Positions 55,401-64,000 of a stretch of 64,000 nt of DNA are shown here, one piece after another; position 1 is the first letter of the stretch, and the number at the start of each line of letters is the position of its first letter. The stretch covers positions 7,803,001 through 7,867,000 of the forward strand of contig NC_135258.1 in NCBI RefSeq assembly GCF_964204865.1, written 5' to 3'. Under the pieces are notes generated by a model that did no database searches, had not been told where the DNA came from, and saw nothing but the letters and a program-made list of their open reading frames with translations. This stretch comes from Styela clava. Its lineage: Eukaryota; Chordata; Ascidiacea; Stolidobranchia; Styelidae. The position numbers and the translations under genes were made by a program.

Positions 55401-58400
55401 CAATTCACTTTATCTCACTTGTACTACGAGTTCAGGGACTGTCTGTGTTAGAAGGGTGAATATACTCGCTGCCCATAGGTTTCAGTCCCTTTACACAACT
55501 TGATGTAAAATAGGCGAGAAAATTAAGTACCGGTTTCTCCATATTGGTGCACACACTTCCGGAGCAATAAATAAATTTTAACCAGGACTGCTGAATAACG
55601 GAAAATTACATTTGAATCAGACTCTGCATTAAGAATCATCTAACTCCAGGCTGTAGAAACTTTGACTCAGACCTCCAGTTCCAAATGAAAAAAAAACTCA
55701 AATTTTGATAACAAAACTTTGGTATATATGTAAGCAATCTATAAAAGACTGTTATGAACGCTTAGAAAAATTGACTTTTCAGTCTGTGCATGGAATTTTG
55801 ATCTCTTTTATCACCACCGAGAATGTCTGCAATTGTGACTACCAACTAGGGAAAATTAGAATTTTGACTCTGACGAGTACAATATGACTTTAACAGGAAG
55901 AATACCTTTAATAATGATTGTATTCCAATGGTTTACTGTCCAAACAAGTTGACCAATTTGCTAACAGATAAAACTGTTCTCTGATGCTTTGTTTATATTG
56001 ACAACATGGGACGCAGATTCAAATCATATAAATAAAAAGTAAAACCACGCATTAACCTTTAATATCCTCTGAATATGGTATAGATACCAAGTCCTACATA
56101 CCAATTTTTTTCAAACACTAAAATTTGCTCAATTAAAAAACAGATGCCAAAATCTTTTTTTCATTACCTGCTCAGAAGCATATCTTATCCTATAATGTGT
56201 TGAACCATCTGGCGACGATGTAGATGAGGATTGAACTTGCGTTGTTCTACTCAAGTCAAATGATTCATTCAAATCAAATGACCTGGGTACGTAATAACTG
56301 CACTGGAATGTTTCTCCAATGATTGGATTGTATGGCTTCTTTGCTAATTGGCCTGAAATATATTGCAACATGTTTCCATACAGCAAATACATGAAAATTT
56401 ATATTAAGATATCGGTTGTGTGAATAGCAACTAAAATGAAGTCCACCGATGCGAAGACTTTATTTGTAAACCATTGCTACTCAGTACAGAGTACATGTAG
56501 ATGAGTTATGAAAAAAAAACAAGAGAGCAGTAGCCTACTCAAACATTTAAAAATATAGTCTTTAAGCATCAACAACTTTTAAGTGCTAGCTAAAAATTTA
56601 AAATAGACTCCACTCCAGTCATCAATTAGTTGCGGAGGAAAGTGATTTTATAAGAACAATATTTTAGCGAAACTCTCCCTATGTATATTTTGTGTTTAAT
56701 AATGTGGGAAAATAATACCGTCAGGATAAAATAACAATACGCTATAAAAACAACTTCAATATTTAATTTCTTTATTTTTCGTGAAGGTAATTCCAGGCAA
56801 AAACAACCACGAAACATAACACAATAGGGGTCAGCATTCCATACCATTTTCATATCTCTTTTAGACCCACTCACTTTAAATCATGTTTAAAACCGTATTT
56901 TAGGTCATGTTAGCTATCCCAAACTATCCATGCACATTTTTTTGGAACTCCCGTAGTGTGTGTACCAGGTTAGGGCTAGGCCATAATTTTATTCCGATTT
57001 TCCCTATCTTAGTTCTATTATGAGTCCGGGGACTGTCTGTGTCAGCCAAGTGAATATACTTTCTGCCCATAGGTTTCCGTCCCTTTACCCAACTTGATAT
57101 AAAGTAGGGGAACAAAATTAGTTACCTCCATATTGGTAAACACACTTCTGGAACACAAATTTTGCACATGTATATATCATATTATGTATGAGAGACAAGT
57201 CAAAACAAACTGTGCCAAGGTTCTTCCTTGGGCCCACTCTGTCAACTATGATATAAATTCCACAAACCTCTTCTTCCACAATGAAACGATGTGAGATAAT
57301 ATTTAACAACTCTGATCATTCTATCACGAGGATTTGAACCACCTGGTATTGAGATGAATAGCTCAGGATGGCCGAGGAAATCTGAATACATTTCCAACAA
57401 ACTTCTCTTCTCAAGAATGAAGGTAGGCAGAGTTACCTGTGTATAAAATACATTGTTCTCGACACTTGAATAAAATAGTCCTAATAAGAAAAACGTACTA
57501 ATATACCTTAATGGGATAATAATATTTGGGTGACAGAAAATTGATCTCACTAAGCCCATACTATGAGGCTCATCAGGTTTGAGTATTGCAAAATGTCATT
57601 TCTATCAACTCAATTTAACTTTCTAAAGTGCTACCCCATAAATTATGAGCAAGTTATTTCATAGGAAAAATAACACTGGATTAAAAGCATCGAGATTACA
57701 ATGCATTGAAAGCAACACAGCCACTTGACGCTTTACGCATAGATCTGCAACTTTGATCTTTTCAAAATTAAATTCTCCTGAAGATTTCTACAATAATGAA
57801 TGAATCATAATCAAAGAAAAAGGTTTCTAGAAATACAAACTTTCATGCCATGAATAAGACCAACTCAGAAAATCCCTAGCAGACAATTTTAGACAATGAA
57901 ATTTAAACTTCAAAGTTCACAAGTAATATCTTACCCTTGTTAAGTCCATTCCAAGTTTAAGTTGTGATAATAAATGCATTATTACACTTTTATGTTTCTC
58001 AACAGTACCAAGATCTTCTTCATCAAACTCATTCAAATCACAAACTTCATCAGCTGGATTGATGGTTGGTTCCTGTGTAATATTTTTTAAAATTTTTTTC
58101 TCAAAACGGATAATGTTTTTGATAGATGAACCAAGGCAGTGGAGGAATATTTATAGTCACCTCAGACTCCAAACAAACTCCTGAGCTATTTAAAAAGGAA
58201 CTTCTCAAAATTGAAGTAACCCAGATTCTAGCCCTGAACTCAAATAAAACCAAACTTGATAACTAAAATTTGAAAAAGCAAGCCTTCCATAGTTGTCTGT
58301 TAAAAATGCTTAGGCTAGTTAACTTGATAAAGTCGGCTACTCTCAGAAATTCTTAAGGTTGATTATCGCCATCAAAATTCAAACCAAGAAACACAAAAGT

Positions 58401-61400
58401 TCGACTCTTGTTTAAAATGAGGAGGTATGAAAATATGCCTCCAGCTCAAATATAAATAAAACCATTCACAAACTCTGATTGCCCATCTCAAATACCCCCT
58501 GAATTATATCAAGTAATTCTTTCAACTTCAACTTTATAGTGAGCTTTGTTACATTTCGATTACATGCTCAAGGTAACAACTAGCAGCACAATTCACAATT
58601 AATTAATTATGTATAACGATGGAAAAGTGAGTGAATGAGCAAAATGTCTTCAGTAATAATCAAGTTCAAAAAAAACTTCAAAAATCGCAGTTTGAATATT
58701 AATTTTATTTATCTGATTATCCATACGTTAATTAAATTGTCAAAAAAAGGACTTAATAAAGAAACACGCTCCTCCATCGTGAAAACATTTACAAGAATAA
58801 ATAAATATAAAAATAATTAAAATCTGATTCAAGAAATTTGTTATTGTATTACTACAAGTTTTCATGCATATTCAAAATTATATCATGAAATTAATATTAA
58901 TTTACAGTTTTATCTAGAACATAATATAACGCGTATATTTATCAAATTGATAAAATAATTATCAACGAAAAATGATTATTTTCACACATGTGTCATACCA
59001 ACATACCACATAAGATACATTGAGAATGACTTCTTTGATCTAGAATATATACTTGCAATATAGACAGCAGTTGGTGGTTCCAAAACACTTAGATATAAAC
59101 AGGTAGGCCAACCAAATTTTTAGTGGATTATCAGTGGGTATTCTCTGAGAAGTGTGAGTACCAATATCACATCACAATTCTTAAATTAACATGAATACAG
59201 GACCTTCTACAAATAAGTTTTTTGGTTCCTATTATTATTATGATTAAGAACTGTCATATATTTCTAAGCAGGTTATATATTACATCTCACTAGATCATTG
59301 GATCAAAAAGATTGTTATTATGGCAGTCTCAGAATATATTTTTTACTGAATCCTACTTTTGTCTGAAAATATAATGAAAGAAGGGAATGAATAATACAAT
59401 TTTTACTACTATTCAACTAATCTATGAACTGCACCTGAGCTGGTTGTTCTTCTACGGAATCCACAGATTGATTACTTAACGATCCTCTCGCATCCCCGCT
59501 CATGTTATGTCCTGAAGACAGACTGTGATTGTCTCTCGGTTCAACCCAAGATATTTGGACACCTGGAAGATAAGAAGCATCATAGCAGAATTTAGTTAGA
59601 ACCCAATTAAACACTGAGAAAAATTAAAAATGAATCACCCTGCAATGACGAGAAGTCCAGCTATCCTCTCGCACAAAATAATGCCCCACTGGATTAGAAC
59701 TTGCGAACCCTCGCATGGTAATCCGGAGTGATGGCCCTTGCATTCCTAACGCTTAGCACCATGGGCCAACGATGCTGAACCCCCAATTATACTTAACAGT
59801 CAGAATACTTTAAGCCTATATTTTCTAGTTTTAAGCTATTTTGCATGAAAGATCTATGTTTGTACACCAAGATAATCTCTTATCTAGCTAACAAGCTAAT
59901 AAAACGTCTTACCAGGTGGTAAAGCAGCAAATTGTTTATGTTGATATTGCTGAAGTATTGTATAACATTCATTCAAACATTTCAATGTTGATGAAGAAGT
60001 TGATTTCAACAACAGAACATCTTCATCTAGAGCTGATAAGATGCCGTCGGACTCTGAAAATGATAAAAAAAAAATTGTTAATGCTTTGGTCTAATTGCTT
60101 CACAACACCTTTATAGTCATAGTGTCAACTTTTGTAATTATTACTTCTTTACATACTTGAATAATGGTGGTGCTTTGGAGATGGTTAATATAGTTGGTAA
60201 CAGGCTTATAGACTTAGTTGTATTCGCTTCGAGGGCAAATTAACTTTTCACAAAGAAGAAGAGGCCCACCATACTTAGCAAAAGTATTTCATTTTATATC
60301 TGATCAATAAGTCAGTTAATATGAAAGATAAATCAATAAAAACAAACATTTCAATCAAGGTGTTGATTGTACATGGTAAAATTACAACTAATTCATCAGT
60401 TCACAAAACATAAGTCATCATTACAATGATGTTCAAGTTGCATATGGTGGAAAACTGGATACACCCGTATAGTGTATGTACCAAGTTAGAGTTGAGCCAT
60501 AATTTCATTCAGATTTTCCTTATTTTAGTTCTATTACGAGTTCGGAGACTGTGTGTGTTAGCAAAGTGAATATACCCCTGCCCATAGGTATTAGTTCCTT
60601 TACACAACTTGATGTAAAATAGTTGAACAAAATTAGTTACCTCCACACTTCTGGGGCACCGAAAAACTGTTTACTTAATACTTTTTTTAAAACAATATTT
60701 TCAAATTTGATATTTTGAATAAACCCTGAATCGGGTTTTTCAATAAGGAGAATTGTACAAATATCCATTAAGACCAGTAGTTCCCAAACAGTGGGGCAAG
60801 CCCCACATGGGAGCGCGGACTATTTTTTGAGAGGGCGTGAGGCTATTTGAAAATGAAAATATTTGTTAGATTTGACCTTATTTCGGATATTTACATTTTG
60901 AAACTCTTAATTTACTACATTATTCATGTTACATCCATATATTTTCAACGCGTTTTTTAAATAAAACATATTTTTGCCTTACTGTCTGTTATTTGTAGCT
61001 TATTGTTAGCTAATTACTTTTGAGGTGGGACGCAGACTTGACAAATTCTAGAAAGGGGTCGTGGCCTGAACAGTTTAAAAACTACTGATTTAGACCAATA
61101 CTTTACTCGATACATAATATATGACAAGACCTACTTTCATCTTCGTTTGCACTTTCAACAGAAAAAACATGAGGCAGATTTTCTAACATGTTCATGAGTC
61201 CTGCATGGTAGTTATCGGCTGATACTAAAGCCTGGAAAATAAGATAAAATAAGTACAGTGACAAGAAAACCATACCTGGCTCTGTATATATACCGGCAAG
61301 ATTCAAATTTTATCTAAATTAAATGGAATTCTTACTGAAAACATCTTTGTCAAGTTCAAAAAATAAAGGTCAATTTATGACTGATTTGAATATGACAATA

Positions 61401-63589
61401 CTTTCTGTGTACTAAATATTTCAATAATCAATGTACAACAAAACATAACATCTACACAAATCACCAAATGTTAATACAAACTTAACACAAAAAATAGTAA
61501 AACTAGCAATTTTTAAATATGATTAGCATGCCAAGTTATTAAGGGAACTTCCATATCTAAATGACGGGCAAGAAAAGAAATTATCCCAAAAAATCAGAAA
61601 AAGTGGTTCGTTCGTATTCATAATGCTGCACGTTACCTCTCTAACATCTCTCAATTCCTTGCAATCACTTTTATGACTTCGCTTAGCACCAAGTTGGGGA
61701 GTTCCATATGATTTGTTCACAGAAGATCTACTGCTTGTACGTGGCCTTGATGAAACTATAATAAGAAAATATGATTCTTTACATCAAAACCTCGATAATA
61801 AATCGGTAAAAATAAGCTATTTCAAACATTAATAGAAGAAGCATTGATGTGGTTGGCCATATTACCAGTTAGAACTTGGAGTGGGCAAGGTTTTTGGACC
61901 AGAGGCCAATATTAAGATACAAGATACAAAAGGATGAAATGTGGGCAATATTCATATCCTCACTATTTAAAACAATAAGTCAGTTACAGCAACAAAAATT
62001 TATAGTTTCTTTAGACTTTAGTCTTGAGTTTGCTCATAACTTTGCTACGAAAAGAGTCTCCAACTTTGCTACGAAAAGAGTCTCCAACTTTGCTACAAAA
62101 AGAGTATCCCTTCAATTGTAAGTGAGTGTGAGTGACTTTGGTTTAAAAAATCCAACTATGGTACTAGTAAATCCGTTGTTAGGTCTAGTTTTTAGAATGT
62201 TTACTTCCAGAAAACCTCATGTCTAGAGAAATCAAATAGAAAATTCAGAATAACTCTGAATAGAATATTACCTGGAGGCTTAGAATCAAGTCTGATATCT
62301 CCTGATTCTGTATTATAAGAAGTTGTAGCATGAGCAGCCGGTCGCCTATTCTTGGCAATAGTATGAGCTGTTTTCTGCTGGACTTGATCTGCTGCATCTG
62401 TGATTGGAATGAAAGAAAGGGTATTTAATAATAGGAACTTCTTCCGAATGAGGAAAGTGGACAAACAGATTTCAATATAACGCTATTCCTATTGAGAATC
62501 GAATTCACATTCATTAGATGCCCCCACAAGCGAGCTATATTTCAAACAAAATCCCCTAAATTGGTGTTTTTGCAAATCATCAAAATTCAATGTAAACTTC
62601 AATTTATTGGACATGAAGTTGCCCTATGGCTCGTTGAGTTAAATTGTTGTTATAATTATTCCTCTTTTTGTAGTTAAAACAATCGCCTTTTTCTCAGACT
62701 ACTGGACCAATTGCTTCAAAATTTCTAGTAGTTAAAGATTGTTGTTGTCGCTAGAAAGTATTACTTCCATTCATTTCAAAGATTCGATACTGCTTCGTCT
62801 CGTGTCCATATATTTGAGCATTGCTCTTTAGTTATTATTTCAACTTCAATAATCTTTGTACCTTTATCTTTGATGAGTAAATAAGTTTGTATCTTTAATA
62901 AAATATTCAGAACATATTAAATGAATACTTACACATCATAGTAAGCCAAACTCCATGATCAGCAATAAATAAAACGATAATTAATTAGAATAATGATATT
63001 AGCACATAAAATATATTTTCCAATTAATCTCAATATCACAATTTTGGATATGGCGACTGGAAAGTAAAAGGTATGGATGAAAACGTATCAAGGAAGGTAT
63101 GATGAAAAATATGGTTCAACTAAAGAATTATCGTTACAGCATATGACTGTTTCGAGATGTAGAAAAAGTATAAAGTGTTCAACAGAATCCAAAGTGACCA
63201 AGATTAACTTGAATTTAAGAACAGTGACTCACAAACTTGCTCTACTACTACAAGCCATTAACAAATCGAAAATCATATTTAAAATTTCGAATAAAGACAG
63301 TAAAATTTATTTAAATCAGTCAAAAAAATATCAAATAGATATTCCTGAAACATCTACATTTTACCTCTGCAGCGACTATACTTTGTGCAATAGAATATAA
63401 AAATCCAAGACAAAATAATACCTTTTATTTTATGCCCAATATTAGTCATTGATGATGAAATAGATCTTGGTTTCCTCATGGATTGTCCTCCACTGATTGG
63501 TGGATGATCTCGCGCAATTTGTTGTGTGAAATGATCTGCGACTTGACACAAATGAGAAACCCATAGTTGACGTTCTTTCGTATCGTTTG
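52435..63589 (-). CDS. OSBPL11: Oxysterol-binding-protein-related protein, ORP10/ORP11 type (5' end off window)
   Basis: Fourteen exons with matching phases: 63422-63589, 62272-62397, 61637-61755, 61135-61231, 59913-60053, 59435-59562, 57935-58072, 57268-57436, 56168-56352, 55186-55315, 54578-54764, 54011-54104, 53148-53248 and 52435-52630 (TAG); 658 residues are visible. The first exon carries the last helix of a PH domain ([19 protein letters not shown]). A Ser-rich linker and a helical segment ([17 protein letters not shown]) follow. The lipid-transfer domain runs from about residue 290 to 600, with [42 protein letters not shown], the [10 protein letters not shown] signature, WTKSKFM, PWMELGG and [12 protein letters not shown]. 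All are closest to vertebrate ORP10/ORP11, which carry PS and PI4P between membranes at ER contacts. The signature residues for PI4P binding are intact, so it is probably active. The single gene may predate the ORP10/ORP11 split (inference), so the symbol is approximate. The start and most of the PH domain lie beyond 64000. Confidence 0.95.
52883..52992. repeat. Palindromic YY1-motif MITE, copy 7
   Basis: CTACTGAAGTATGCGCACC and GGTGTGCATACTTCAGGAG ends. It lies in the last ORP intron. Confidence 0.85.
53330..53442. repeat. Palindromic YY1-motif MITE, copy 8
   Basis: TGGCGCTCCTCAAGTATGTG and CACATACTTCGGGAGAGCCA ends. It is about 80 bp upstream of the ORP exon at 53148-53248. Confidence 0.85.
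55352..55566. repeat. Long MITE related to the palindromic family
   Basis: ACTCCCGTAGTATGTGTACC start and CACACACTTCCGGAG end, with GTTCAGGGACTGTCTGTGTT inside. It begins 37 bp upstream of the ORP exon at 55186-55315. Confidence 0.78.
56515..56600. repeat. MITE, CRE-bearing family (short fragment)
   Basis: CAAGAGAGCAGTAGCCTACT followed by CAAACATTTAAAAATATAG resembles the conserved family end. Confidence 0.45.
56945..57154. repeat. Long MITE related to the palindromic family
   Basis: AACTCCCGTAGTGTGTGTAC start and CACACTTCTGGA end, with GAGTCCGGGGACTGTCTGTG inside. Confidence 0.78.
59693..59776 (-). repeat. tRNA-like (SINE head) sequence
   Basis: On the minus strand it reads GGTGCTAAGCGTTAGGAATG then a B-box-like GGTTCGCAAGTTC. 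It lies in an ORP intron. It lacks a clean acceptor stem, so a SINE head or tRNA relic rather than a working tRNA. Confidence 0.5.
60463..60660. repeat. Long MITE related to the palindromic family
   Basis: CACCCGTATAGTGTATGTAC start; GTTCGGAGACTGTGTGTGTT and CACACTTCTGGGGCACC follow. Confidence 0.72.
60776..61087. mobile_element. Short hAT element, 312 bp (opposite orientation to 26141)
   Basis: The ends are CAGTAGTTCCCAAACAGTG and CAGTTTAAAAACTACTG; the flanking octamers are attaagac and atttagac. The interior (ATATTTGTTAGATTTGACC) matches the 26141 element read in reverse. It ends 48 bp from the ORP exon at 61135. Confidence 0.83.
62035..62110. repeat. 24-bp tandem repeat, three units
   Basis: Unit AACTTTGCTACGAAAAGAGT plus CTCC, repeated three times with two changes in the last unit. 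It lies in an ORP intron. Confidence 0.9.
62645..62835. repeat. MITE, CRE-bearing family
   Basis: TTGTTGTTATAATTATTCC start, GTTGTTGTCGCTAGAAAGT, and the end CGTGTCCATATATTTGAGCA. No intact CRE octamer in this copy. Confidence 0.65.
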
Positions 63590-63778
63590 CTGAAAATCAA
63601 AACAGATATTATATCATTCAATGTAATTCTGGTAGATATCAGATTTTAGTCTCAATATATCAGTGTCTAAGAAGATCAGTGGCTCGTTTGATAATAACGC
63701 AAGGTGAGCAACTCGTAAGACTCATAACTTGAAAAAAGGATCTCGAGGTGTCCAAAAATTGTCCTACTAGCTGTTTAG

Positions 63779-64000
63779 GTGGTACTCCCCAAGTATGTGA
63801 ACCAAGATGGCAGACACCGGTACGTAGTATGTGTACCACTGTACTAGCTTAGGCCATAATTTTATTCCAATTTTGCTTATTTTAGTTCTATTACGAGTTC
63901 GGAGCCTGGCCAAGTAACTCCTGGAATTATGGCCTAACCCTAATCAGGTACACATACTATGTTCAGGTGTACACTATCTTGGTTCACATACTTCGGGAGT
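63779..64000. repeat. Long/palindromic hybrid MITE, cut by the window end
   Basis: Palindrome-type ends (ACTCCCCAAGTATGTGAACC and GGTTCACATACTTCGGGAGT) enclose long-form sequence (GTTCTATTACGAGTTCGGAG). It links the two MITE forms. Confidence 0.8.

Noticed and set aside
59693..59776. Functional tRNA gene
   Set aside because: A B-box-like element is present, but no proper acceptor stem or anticodon arm could be folded by eye; a SINE head is more likely.
62935..62960. Candidate micro-exon with a GTAAGT donor in the ORP gene
   Set aside because: The exons on either side (63422 and 62397) join in phase without it, and its acceptor is weak.
63077..63400. 107-residue plus-strand open frame
   Set aside because: AT-rich, no domain, lies in an ORP intron on the opposite strand; no splice or promoter support.
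1..64000. CRISPR arrays, bacterial operons or phage genes
   Set aside because: Short repeats present are palindromic MITEs, SINEs or a three-unit tandem repeat; all supported genes are spliced and animal-type.

Overview
This is a stretch of animal nuclear DNA, not bacterial or viral. The protein genes are split into many small exons whose GT/AG boundaries and reading phases fit together. A U1 spliceosomal RNA gene is present, and the spaces between exons are full of DNA-transposon remnants, MITEs and tRNA-derived SINEs. The AT-rich composition, introns as short as about 55 nt and the gene content suggest an invertebrate deuterostome, most likely an ascidian tunicate. The content includes a C-type lectin, a p47phox/TKS-type PX-SH3 adaptor and an ORP10/11-type lipid-transfer protein. 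The species assignment is inference; no species-diagnostic sequence was recognised.

Layout. (1) 353-4268, minus: a secreted protein with a signal peptide and two tandem C-type lectin domains. (2) 6203-7030: a decayed Gypsy-type integrase tail followed by an LTR. (3) 8829-8991, plus: U1 snRNA. (4) 11115-15513, minus: a small secreted cysteine-rich peptide in five tiny exons, with a 1.2 kb hAT element in one intron. (5) 16-21.8 kb: repeat-rich DNA with no gene recognised. (6) 21873-28241, minus: a complete eight-exon aldo-keto reductase that has lost catalytic and cofactor residues. (7) 33433-35411, plus: a two-exon gene for an unrecognised 112-residue protein. (8) 36080-47571, minus: fifteen exons encoding a 612-residue adaptor ordered PX-SH3-SH3-SH3-proline-rich-SH2. 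(9) 47.6-52.1 kb: no gene recognised. (10) 52156-52424, minus: an open exon-like stretch just after the next gene's stop. (11) 52435-63589, minus: fourteen exons of an ORP10/ORP11-type protein whose 5' end lies beyond the window.

All exon models here were built by hand from splice signals and phase, and each complete model sums to a multiple of three. The genes do not form an obvious pathway. The most unusual items are the SLP-76-like SH2 domain joined to a PX-SH3 adaptor, the catalytically stripped aldo-keto reductase, and the small eight-cysteine secreted peptide whose fourth exon has an inverted copy inside its own intron. Palindromic MITEs carrying two facing YY1-like motifs, and a second MITE family carrying CRE-like octamers, are spread across the window.
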